In this document: positions 1 to 5,863 of the stretch, piece after piece | Position numbering within the stretch: the first letter of the stretch is position 1 | How the letters are laid out: every line of letters starts with the position of its first letter | Assembly: GCA_021826835.1 (NCBI GenBank) | Contig: JAKAYH010000074.1 | Span: forward strand, 1-8,467 | Length of the DNA: 8,467 nucleotides | Origin: Thermoplasmata archaeon | Lineage (GTDB): Archaea; Thermoplasmatota; Thermoplasmata; Thermoplasmatales; Thermoplasmataceae | Reading direction: 5' to 3' | The notes under the pieces: model-generated | What the model saw: only the letters and a program-made list of their open reading frames with translations | Database searches by the model: none | Told to the model about the DNA's origin: nothing | Translations under genes and position numbers: made by a program

Positions 1-364
1 AAATGGGGGTTCCATAATAAATATCGGTTCTATGAGAGGAATTATATCGTCGGTCGAAGGGCTTTCTTATCAGGCATCAAAGGCATCTCTGATCCACATT
101 ACAAAATTTCTTGCAAAAAGCCTTGCTCCTCAAATAAGGGTAAACTGCATAATTTCAGGATTTATTAGAACAGATATGACTTATCTCCTTCACACAGATG
201 AAAATATAGCAGGTGCAATTGAATCTTTGACACCGATGGGCCGATGGGGAGAACCTCAGGATATAGCAGAAGCAGTAGATTTTCTAATATCTGACAAAGC
301 TTCATTCATTACCGGGCAGGGTCTCATAGTTGATGGAGGTATAGGGCTTTTAAAAAATATGTGA
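1..364 (+). CDS. Short-chain dehydrogenase/reductase (SDR), 3' part only
   Basis: Partial gene: the frame is open to the left edge (first whole codon at base 2), so the N-terminal nucleotide-binding Rossmann half lies outside the window. About 120 residues are visible, roughly half of a classical SDR of about 250 residues. The catalytic triad is seen: Ser at visible residue 10 (NIGS), Tyr 23 and Lys 27 (YQASK). The Ser-Tyr spacing of 13 equals that of FabG-like enzymes. Further family marks are the RVNCIISGFIRTDM segment (the usual PG is SG here), GRWGEPQDIAEAVDFL and the end segment FITGQGLIVDGG. It is an NAD(P)H-dependent cytosolic oxidoreductase, but neither the substrate nor NAD versus NADP choice can be read, because the cofactor site is missing. 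The ATG at 32 is internal, since it falls just after the catalytic Ser. Convergent with the peptidase gene, 8 bases apart. Confidence 0.9.
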   Translation, partial: NGGSIINIGSMRGIISSVEGLSYQASKASLIHITKFLAKSLAPQIRVNCIISGFIRTDMTYLLHTDENIAGAIESLTPMGRWGEPQDIAEAVDFLISDKASFITGQGLIVDGGIGLLKNM

Positions 365-382
365 GTGAAAAATCACTCATAT
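352..382 (-). terminator. Hairpin plus T-tract at the convergent gene ends
   Basis: Bases 359-368 (ATGTGAGTGA) pair with 373-382 (TCACTCATAT) around an AAAA loop. This gives a 10-bp stem with one imperfect position (361/380, G-U on the + strand RNA). Read on the minus strand the stem is followed within one base by six T (357-352), so it looks like an intrinsic terminator for the peptidase gene. On the + strand there is no T-run after it, so for the dehydrogenase it could only act as a 3' hairpin. Both stop codons (362-364 and 373-375) lie in the structure. Confidence 0.55.
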
Positions 383-1218
383 GTCACTGAAAAACTTGTT
401 CCATCTGATGTCAGAGCTGATGGCTGTGCATACAATGCTCCACTTGAGGTTGTCATTGTTATGCTTTCATATGGTAAAGCTCCAAGAGGTTCTGTAACTC
501 CATTTATTGTGGCATAGTTTGTACCGGCTATGGAAGTGTAATCAGATCCGTAATAGGCTGTTCCGAAGTTTGCGAGGGAGCTCAACTTACCGCCAATCTC
601 AGGCCTCTCTTCGATCCACTCAGCTGAAAGCATACTGGATTTGTATGTTACCTGAATGAAGAAATGTTCATTCTGAGTTGTGTCATTGAGATATATATTC
701 CAGTACTGGCTGTGTTGTGGAGCAACACCTGCATAGATAATTGCCGAGGATATAACATCTCCTGGACTTACGGTAAATCCACTTATTGGGGTCTCAGCAG
801 CTGGAAGCATTTCATACCATGCGCTATATTGTGCTGCACCAGATGAGTAATCAGATTCTGTTCCTGTCTGAATCAGTGTTCGGTCGTGGGAGAAAAATCC
901 ACCGATACCAATCCATTGTGAAGAATACGTTGAACTGGACGAGGCGGAAACTGATTGAACAGTCCATGAACCAGTTATACTTGTAACCACATGGGCGGGG
1001 CTACTAAAGCTGGAAGCAGCAACATATCCGGCCCAGTTTGTTGAAGAAGTGGTGCCAGAAGAGCTGGAAACAACTTTCCCGAAGTGCAGTTCATTGGAGG
1101 CTTGTGCAGCTATTGAAGGGACAGCGACTACCATCAAAGATAGTACAAATAACGCTGCCAATACAATGGCTTTCATTCCTTTGTTATTTATGCTTTTGTT
1201 CACAATAAATACACACAT
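373..1218 (-). CDS. Secreted G1-family glutamic endopeptidase (eqolisin-like, Peptidase_A4 fold)
   Basis: A 281-residue predicted extracellular acid protease. A signal peptide is plain: K16 then a hydrophobic run about 18-34, with likely cleavage after AAQA (residue 40). Family marks are NWAGY (61-65), SQWIGIGG (100-107), LIQTG (115-119) and SAEWIEERP (198-206). Eqolisins use a Gln/Glu pair. Q117 fits the Gln, and E200 lies 83 residues later, the same spacing as Q53/E136 in scytalidoglutamic peptidase. The part after residue 40 has only five Lys/Arg, no Cys and many Ser/Thr/Tyr, which fits work in acid. There is no C-terminal membrane anchor, so it is probably released, presumably to digest external protein (inference). 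The start is uncertain: the ATG at 1218 is about 10 bases from the site predicted by the TATA box, but the ATG at 1176 (residue 15) gives a more typical signal peptide. Stands alone, divergent from the aIF2-beta operon. Confidence 0.88.
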   Translation of the reverse strand: MCVFIVNKSINNKGMKAIVLAALFVLSLMVVAVPSIAAQASNELHFGKVVSSSSGTTSSTNWAGYVAASSFSSPAHVVTSITGSWTVQSVSASSSSTYSSQWIGIGGFFSHDRTLIQTGTESDYSSGAAQYSAWYEMLPAAETPISGFTVSPGDVISSAIIYAGVAPQHSQYWNIYLNDTTQNEHFFIQVTYKSSMLSAEWIEERPEIGGKLSSLANFGTAYYGSDYTSIAGTNYATINGVTEPLGALPYESITMTTSSGALYAQPSALTSDGTSFSVTYE

Positions 1219-1251
1219 GTCAGATATTTAAGTATTTTTATTGTTTATTCA

Positions 1252-1260
1252 TTTTATATA
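1252..1260 (-). promoter_or_regulatory. TATA box of the peptidase gene
   Basis: The minus strand reads TATATAAAA here. The expected start of transcription is about 25 bases downstream, near 1228, which gives a leader of about 10 bases before the ATG at 1218. A second A/T-rich box near 1232-1240 (TAAAAATA) would instead start RNA near 1210 and favour the ATG at 1176. Confidence 0.45.
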
Positions 1261-1276
1261 CTCCATAAATGAACAG

Positions 1277-1285
1277 AATTATAAG
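1277..1285 (+). promoter_or_regulatory. TATA box of the aIF2-beta operon, leaderless start
   Basis: AATTATAAG is centred about 25 bases before the ATG at 1306, so transcription should begin at or very near the start codon. There is no Shine-Dalgarno sequence before 1306, in line with a leaderless mRNA as usual for first genes in Thermoplasmatales. The TTTATATA at 1253-1260 could be a second, upstream box on this strand. Confidence 0.5.
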
Positions 1286-1305
1286 CATAGTGGAAATTTT
1301 GTGTC

Positions 1306-1935
1306 ATGACTAAAGATGAATATGAAAGTCTCCTTGATAAATCATCAGACATTTTATCAAAATCCAATATAAGTGAAGAAAGATTAAAAATACCTGAACC
1401 GAACCTAATAAGAGAGGGAAAAGTAACCATAATAAGAAATTTCATGGATATGGTCGATATTATAAACCGTGATCCAAAGCACATTATGAAGTATCTGATG
1501 AAAGAATTTGGTATAGGATTGAACCTCGACGGAAAGAGATTAATTATAAACAAGAAAGTAACCCTTGAGGAGTTTACTCAAAAGATAGAGCAATATCTAA
1601 ACGTATTTGTTAGGTGTTATGAGTGCAATTCTCCAGATACAGAGATAAAAAAAGTTGGCAGAACTAATGTAATTGAATGCAAGGCATGTGGTGCACAGCA
1701 CCCAATAAACATGTCCAAGGAACTCACGGGCAATGAAGCCGATTTGGAGGAGGGGAAGAAATATGTCGTTCAAATTTCGGAGATTGGACGATCAGGTGAA
1801 GGAAGAACAACTTACCGCGGGTATCATATTTTTGTACCAGGAGTCAAAAAAGGTGAGAGTGTGAGGATAGTCATTAAGAAAATCAAGGACGGAACGGCCA
1901 TAGGGGAAGTTATTGAGCGAATCAATAAGCAATAA
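1306..1935 (+). CDS. Translation initiation factor aIF2 beta subunit with C-terminal TRAM domain
   Basis: A 209-residue beta subunit of the archaeal heterotrimer aIF2, which brings initiator Met-tRNA to the small ribosomal subunit. Domains in order: an N-terminal helix (about 2-18) that in this family binds the gamma subunit; the alpha-beta core about 35-100 (VTIIRNFMDMVDIINR, then HIMKYLMKEFGI); and a zinc ribbon with C104, C107, C125 and C128 (CYEC...CKAC). A TRAM RNA-binding domain follows at about 145-206 (YVVQISEIGRSGEG, FVPGVKKGE, IGEVIER). Short aIF2-beta proteins of about 140 residues stop after the zinc ribbon. The longer TRAM form is known from several euryarchaeal groups, and the length here fits it. 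First gene of a three-gene + strand operon, overlapping the next gene by 23 bases. It probably sets expression of the whole operon from the TATA box at 1277-1285. Confidence 0.95.
   Translation: MTKDEYESLLDKSSDILSKSNISEERLKIPEPNLIREGKVTIIRNFMDMVDIINRDPKHIMKYLMKEFGIGLNLDGKRLIINKKVTLEEFTQKIEQYLNVFVRCYECNSPDTEIKKVGRTNVIECKACGAQHPINMSKELTGNEADLEEGKKYVVQISEIGRSGEGRTTYRGYHIFVPGVKKGESVRIVIKKIKDGTAIGEVIERINKQ
1903..1909 (+). promoter_or_regulatory. Ribosome binding site that supports a TTG start
   Basis: GGGGAAG inside the end of the aIF2-beta gene lies 3 bases before the TTG at 1913. The frame has a TAG at 1901-1903 and no in-frame ATG or GTG before the conserved VDTNAL motif, so TTG is the only standard start that keeps the N-terminal strand of the PIN domain. 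Confidence 0.45.
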
Positions 1936-2287
1936 TGAAATACTTGTAGACACAAACGCGTTAATCTATTCCGTTAAAAATGGAATAAATCTTAAATATG
2001 AGGCGGGGAGGATTTCTGGTATTTCCGAATTGACAATTCTTGAATGTGTAAAAAATGAGTTATATGGGCTATCCAAGAAGAATATGTATGCTCTTTTAGC
2101 TTTGAAAGAAATTGATTCACATAAGACAACACCATCAGAGGGTTCTGGTGATGATTGCCTCATCAAATATGCTTCCACAAAAAAATGCGCAATAATAACT
2201 AATGACAGAGAGCTGATAAAAATTGCAAAGAAAAATAATCTAACTGTATTTACCATCTCTGAAGGAAGGAAGTTAAGATATGCCTGA
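1913..2287 (+). CDS. PIN-domain ribonuclease (FCF1/VapC9-like)
   Basis: A 124-residue single-domain protein covering the whole PIN fold. Acidic residues expected to hold the active-site metals are D13 (LVDTNAL), E49 (VKNEL), D80 or D81 (GSGDDCLIKYA) and D98 (ITNDREL). The layout matches the small archaeal PIN proteins related to eukaryotic FCF1/Utp24, which cut pre-rRNA. In many euryarchaea such a gene sits beside the aIF2-gamma gene (my recollection). Here it sits beside aIF2-beta, which points to rRNA processing or translation rather than a toxin. No antitoxin-like partner gene is next to it, which argues against a VapBC pair. It starts with TTG inside the aIF2-beta end and overlaps the riboflavin kinase gene by 8 bases, so the three are surely one transcript. 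RNA target unknown. Confidence 0.85.
   Translation: MSESISNNEILVDTNALIYSVKNGINLKYEAGRISGISELTILECVKNELYGLSKKNMYALLALKEIDSHKTTPSEGSGDDCLIKYASTKKCAIITNDRELIKIAKKNNLTVFTISEGRKLRYA
2264..2274 (+). promoter_or_regulatory. Ribosome binding site of the riboflavin kinase gene
   Basis: GGAAGGAAGTT lies 5 bases before the ATG at 2280, inside the end of the PIN gene. It selects the ATG at 2280 and allows translation to be coupled to the PIN gene. Confidence 0.6.
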
Positions 2288-2978
2288 AAATATCGTTGAA
2301 ACTATTACACGAAGTGAGAGAACAAGAATATATGAAGGATTGAAAGCTATTTTGCAGATGTCTGGAGGAGACAAAAAAGCAAGACTGTATTCCGGATCTC
2401 TTGCATCCTATATGGGAGTAAGTCAACAGACAGCATCTAAACTCATCTTAGATATGGTTAAGACAGGCGTGATAAGCAGGACAATGGATGGTAAGGTTCA
2501 GTCAATAGAGATTTCAGAGGCAGGCAGAGATCTTCTTTTTGAGGAGTATTCACTGTTATCGGGAATTCTTGGGGTCAAGGATAAAATTGTTGTAGCAGGA
2601 ACAGTGCAGAGCGGCATGGGTGAGGGTCGTTATTATGTTTCAAGGAAGCCATATGTGATTCAGTTCCAGGAAAAACTTGGTTTTATTCCATATATGGGTA
2701 CGCTCAACATTAAAATAGACTCGTCTGAAGAGGTATCTCTAAGAAGAATCAGAGGTTACTCAGGTATTAAGATTGAAGGTTTCGTAACAGATGACAGAAG
2801 TTTTGGGCCTGTTAAAGCCTTCATGGGAACAATTTCCGGAATAAAATGTGCAGTTATTTTCCCTGAAAGATCTGTATACAGGGATGTCATAGAGGTAATT
2901 TCTGAAGAATTTCTCAGAGAAAAACTTCAACTGCAGGATGGAAACAGATTGCAAATATATGTTGATGTTTCAAATTGA
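2280..2978 (+). CDS. ribK: CTP-dependent riboflavin kinase with N-terminal winged-helix domain (RbkR type)
   Basis: A 232-residue cytosolic enzyme making FMN from riboflavin, with CTP rather than ATP as phosphate donor in the archaeal family. Residues about 15-90 form a winged helix-turn-helix (SLASYMGVSQQTASKLILDM is the helix pair; GVISRTMDGKVQSIEIS is the wing). Residues about 103-231 are the kinase barrel, with GTVQSGMGEGRYYV (107-120), GTLNIKI (140-146) and the C-terminal RDVIEVISEEFLREKL. Full length for the two-domain form; single-domain homologues such as MJ0056 lack the HTH. In the two-domain family the HTH part has been shown to regulate riboflavin genes, so this protein may be both enzyme and flavin-sensing repressor (inference here). 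Third gene of the aIF2-beta operon. Its last 9 bases overlap the end of the opposing 85-residue gene. Confidence 0.93.
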   Translation: MPENIVETITRSERTRIYEGLKAILQMSGGDKKARLYSGSLASYMGVSQQTASKLILDMVKTGVISRTMDGKVQSIEISEAGRDLLFEEYSLLSGILGVKDKIVVAGTVQSGMGEGRYYVSRKPYVIQFQEKLGFIPYMGTLNIKIDSSEEVSLRRIRGYSGIKIEGFVTDDRSFGPVKAFMGTISGIKCAVIFPERSVYRDVIEVISEEFLREKLQLQDGNRLQIYVDVSN

Positions 2979-3227
2979 TACATCAATCTTTCCAGATTCA
3001 ATATCATGAATCAATTTGTTAATTTTTTCTTCAACCTGAGTTTGGTTCAATCCGCAATCAAGAAGTTCAAGATATAGTTCAAAATCTTCCTCAAAATTCA
3101 CTTTAGAACCCTGATAAATTTTAACATATCCGCAATGCCTCTCAGCATCGAAGTTTAGTCTGTAGTTCGCACTAATTGTAACGTTTGCTTTTTCTATGAA
3201 TTTATTCATTTTGTATAAATCGCTCAT
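2970..3227 (-). CDS. Unknown small protein encoded behind purL
   Basis: An 85-residue protein I do not recognise. It is soluble, with no signal peptide or membrane segment. Residues about 15-40 look like two or three beta strands (NVTISANYRLNF, CGYVKIYQG), followed by an acidic stretch FEEDFELYLELL and a helix about 62-78. The two Cys (C32, C58) do not form a metal motif. It looks like a real gene: it starts 8 bases after the purL stop, with a good Shine-Dalgarno (AGGTGGA at 3231-3237) overlapping that stop, and it fills the space up to ribK. It is thus the last gene of the purS-purL operon, and a role tied to purine synthesis is possible but only from position. Its stop codon lies inside the end of ribK on the other strand (9-base overlap). 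Confidence 0.7.
   Translation of the reverse strand: MSDLYKMNKFIEKANVTISANYRLNFDAERHCGYVKIYQGSKVNFEEDFELYLELLDCGLNQTQVEEKINKLIHDIESGKIDVSI
3023..3028 (+). terminator. Possible T-tract terminator of the aIF2-beta operon
   Basis: Six T in a row (AATTTTTTCT) lie 45 bases after the ribK stop, inside the opposing 85-residue gene. Archaeal RNA polymerase can stop at such U-rich runs without a hairpin. It is the first T-run of this length after the operon. Confidence 0.3.
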
Positions 3228-3235
3228 CTATCCAC

Positions 3236-5533
3236 CTAAATTATATTGTCAAGACCCTTTTCCCATGCCGTCTTGAATGTGAGTATATTCTCATTAATCA
3301 AAAGTCTTCCTGAGTCTGAAACTTCAATAATCTTAGATTCTAAAACTTTTCCCATAATCTCCACACGCACATCTCCAAGCATCTTAGTGAGTTTCTGGAT
3401 ATTCTCTGGGGCCACTTCTGCAACTATGCGATTGCCCCCTTCAGCAAAGAGCTTGTTGTAGGTTCTGGAATTTGAAATATAGCTCAAATCTATACTTGCC
3501 CCTAATTCATAGCCAAAGCACATTTCAAGAACTGTGGAAATTAAGCCTCCCGAGGAGACATCGTGGGCCGAAAGTATCAATTTATTGGTAATGCATTTTA
3601 GAACATTTTCTTTTAACAAGCGCAATTCCTGAAGGTTTGTTCTCTCAAAACCGTGAGATGGATACCCAATACTTTTGAGGTAGACACTGCCGCTCAGATC
3701 ATAATTACTTGACCCTATGAGAACTATTAAATTTCCCGGCCATTTAAATTCAGAAGTTATGGAGTTTTTTACATCATCAATAATTCCTACCATCATTATG
3801 TTTGGAACTGGAGGTATGTCCGATCCTTTATAATTATTGTAAAAACTAACATTTCCTGCAACAACAGGTAAATGCATCTCCTTACAGAATTCACTGATAG
3901 CCCTCACGGAATCTACAAATTGACCCAGAACAGATGGGTTTTCCGGGTTTCCGAAATTGAGGGAATCCACTACACTGTCAGGTATTCCACCACTGCAGAT
4001 TACATTCCTTATGGCTTCTGAAAGAGTATTAATGGTTCCATGAAAAGCATCAATGAAGGTTGCATTTACATTGCACCCTGTCGTCATTACAAGACCAATC
4101 CTTGTTTCGTTTATGGCTCTAACCACATTACCATCGGAATGGGTCTCAGAATTAGGGTTCCCCGTGAATGGTTTTACAATTGTATTTCCTCTAACTGTGT
4201 GATCATATTGCCTTACAATATTGAATCTTGCACACACATTTGCATTGGAAATAACCTCCTTAATTGCTTTGAGGTAATCTTCTCTTTCAACAGGGAAAGG
4301 ATACACCTTTACCCCCTCTTTTCTCGTCCTGAAGGGTCTAGCATATATTGGACCAGAGGTAAGGAATTGGAGTGGTAGGTCCATAACAACCTCATCCTCG
4401 TACAAAAGTTTCATATTTTTTCCAGAAACACTATTTCCAATAACAGATGTTTCAACATCCCATGAAGCAAAAATGTCCTGTATTTCTTTTAAATTCTCCT
4501 CCTTAACTGAAAGTAGCATCCTTTCTTGACTTTCGCTAATCCATATTTCCCAAGGTTTCATTCCTTTCTCCTTGGTTATTATTCTGTCGAGATAAATTTC
4601 GCCACCACAGTTTCCGGCCAGACACATCTCACCTGCAGATGAAGAAAGACCTCCACCTCCAAGATCTTTCATTCCAGATATGAGCTTTTTCTGATTTGCT
4701 TCAAGAACAGCATGAATCAACGGTTCCTTAATTATGGGATTTCCAAGCTGCACCGCTCTGTTTCTGTCCTTATCACCAGATTCCTGAACACGAGACGCAA
4801 AATTCACTCCGTGTATTCCATCTCTGCCTGTTCTTCCTCCTGCAAGAACAAGAATTTCGTTAACCCCGCCGACCCTGCTTCTGCAAATTTCCCCCCTCTT
4901 TGCTATTCCCAGACAACCGGCATTCACCAGAGGTGAGCCCGTAAAACCTTCATGAAAGTTTACAGATCCAGAAACAGTGGGAATTCCCACTCTGTTTCCA
5001 TAATCTCTGATTCCACCAACCACATTTTCTATTATGAATCTAGTAGTTAGTCTGTCTTCAGGTTTTTCCTGAAAATCTGTTCCAAAATAAAGCGAATCTA
5101 ATACAGCCACAGGTTGTGCGCCCATGCATAAAATATCTCTAAGAATACCTCCGACACCAGTGGCTGCACCACCGTAGGGCTCCACTGCGCTCGGATGGTT
5201 GTGAGTCTCCATTTTAAGAACATATGCATAATTTTCATTCAAACCCATTACTCCTGCATCATCCTCCATTTGAAGAATGGTGTTCTCGGTTTTTAGGCTC
5301 TCGAAATATTTTTTAAGATACAATTTTGACGATTTGTAACAGCAATGTTCGCTCCACGCTTGTCCCATTGCCTGCAATTCAACTTCCGTAGGTTCTCTGC
5401 CTAAAAATTTAAAGTAGTTTCTGAGTCTTATCATTTCTTCCATATTGAGAGAAAGACCCATGGAACGATTCAAATCAAGTAAACTTTCATTGTTAAGATT
5501 AGTAATTAAAATAGTATCCTTCATTTTTACCAT
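3236..5533 (-). CDS. purL: Phosphoribosylformylglycinamidine synthase II (PurL, FGAM synthase large subunit)
   Basis: A 765-residue enzyme turning FGAR into FGAM with ATP and ammonia, the fourth step of de novo purine synthesis. It belongs to the bacterial/archaeal small PurL class that works with PurS and the glutaminase PurQ. Two AIRS-like halves are visible. The first has WSEHCCYKSS (60-69, H63), METHNHPSAVEPYGGAATG (108-126), GGILRDI (128-134) and KDLGGGGLSSSAGEM (289-303). The second has VDSLNFGNPENPS (522-534), GNVSFYNNYKG (560-570) and SAHDVSSGGL (655-664). Length is usual and no motif is broken. Start: ATG at 5533, 10 bases after the purS stop, without a clear Shine-Dalgarno; the ATG at 5524 (residue 4) is an equal candidate. 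It lies between purS and the unknown small gene. PurQ is not in the window and must be encoded elsewhere. Confidence 0.97.
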   Translation of the reverse strand: MVKMKDTILITNLNNESLLDLNRSMGLSLNMEEMIRLRNYFKFLGREPTEVELQAMGQAWSEHCCYKSSKLYLKKYFESLKTENTILQMEDDAGVMGLNENYAYVLKMETHNHPSAVEPYGGAATGVGGILRDILCMGAQPVAVLDSLYFGTDFQEKPEDRLTTRFIIENVVGGIRDYGNRVGIPTVSGSVNFHEGFTGSPLVNAGCLGIAKRGEICRSRVGGVNEILVLAGGRTGRDGIHGVNFASRVQESGDKDRNRAVQLGNPIIKEPLIHAVLEANQKKLISGMKDLGGGGLSSSAGEMCLAGNCGGEIYLDRIITKEKGMKPWEIWISESQERMLLSVKEENLKEIQDIFASWDVETSVIGNSVSGKNMKLLYEDEVVMDLPLQFLTSGPIYARPFRTRKEGVKVYPFPVEREDYLKAIKEVISNANVCARFNIVRQYDHTVRGNTIVKPFTGNPNSETHSDGNVVRAINETRIGLVMTTGCNVNATFIDAFHGTINTLSEAIRNVICSGGIPDSVVDSLNFGNPENPSVLGQFVDSVRAISEFCKEMHLPVVAGNVSFYNNYKGSDIPPVPNIMMVGIIDDVKNSITSEFKWPGNLIVLIGSSNYDLSGSVYLKSIGYPSHGFERTNLQELRLLKENVLKCITNKLILSAHDVSSGGLISTVLEMCFGYELGASIDLSYISNSRTYNKLFAEGGNRIVAEVAPENIQKLTKMLGDVRVEIMGKVLESKIIEVSDSGRLLINENILTFKTAWEKGLDNII

Positions 5534-5543
5534 TCGCTGAAGA

Positions 5544-5795
5544 TTAAGAAATTTCTTCTACTACTTTTACAGTGTAGCTATTAATTACAGGGTTAATGAG
5601 AATTTTTGAGGCAATATCTCTGGCTACTTCCAGTGCATGCTCATTATCGGAAGCTATATCCAGTTGATAGATTTTATAAATATTCATTTTTTCAACAGAA
5701 TCATAGCCAAGAATGCCCAAGTTGTGAAAAAGTGTTGCTGCTTCGGGGTCTTCGACCCCCTCAAGGTAACCAATCTCAATGCGAATCTTAACCAT
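5544..5795 (-). CDS. purS: FGAM synthase subunit PurS
   Basis: An 83-residue subunit that bridges PurL and PurQ in FGAM synthase. The sequence fits the short PurS fold: first strand MVKIRIEIGYLEGVEDPEA, then LFHNLGILGYDSVEKM, strand IYKIYQLDI, helix ALEVARDIASKIL and final strand INSYTVKVVEEI. The ATG at 5795 gives the usual family length. A longer reading from TTG at 5852 would add 19 polar Asn/Ser/His-rich residues absent from the family, though a strong TATA box is placed to start RNA almost exactly at that TTG. No Shine-Dalgarno precedes 5795. A weaker box, CTTTAATTC, centred about 25 bases upstream near 5820 could give a leaderless mRNA. First gene of the purS-purL operon, which runs leftward. 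Confidence 0.9.
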   Translation of the reverse strand: MVKIRIEIGYLEGVEDPEAATLFHNLGILGYDSVEKMNIYKIYQLDIASDNEHALEVARDIASKILINPVINSYTVKVVEEIS

Positions 5796-5863
5796 AGAAT
5801 GCGATGCAATATCAGAATTAAAGCTTTCAGGTTGGTGAGTATTACTATTCAATAATTTATCTA

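Noticed and set aside
32..364. A complete 110-residue gene starting at ATG 32
   Set aside because: The frame continues to the left edge and the upstream codons give NGGSIINIGS with the catalytic Ser, so the gene is a longer SDR cut by the window.
1254..1553. Minus-strand open frame of 99 residues
   Set aside because: It lies antisense to the well-supported aIF2-beta gene and has no family features.
1966..2256. Minus-strand open frame of 96 residues
   Set aside because: Shadow of the PIN gene; hydrophobic stretches arise from the reverse of Lys/Asn-rich codons.
1913..2287. PIN gene as the toxin of a VapBC toxin-antitoxin pair
   Set aside because: Neither neighbour is an antitoxin: aIF2-beta and riboflavin kinase are on each side with overlaps, and the sequence resembles the FCF1-like housekeeping type.
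2970..3227. The 85-residue gene as a replacement for PurQ
   Set aside because: Too short and without the glutaminase catalytic residues.
4040..4378. Plus-strand open frame of 112 residues inside purL
   Set aside because: The antisense purL frame is full of conserved motifs here; the plus frame has Cys/His-rich composition without a recognisable motif and no ribosome binding site that I see.
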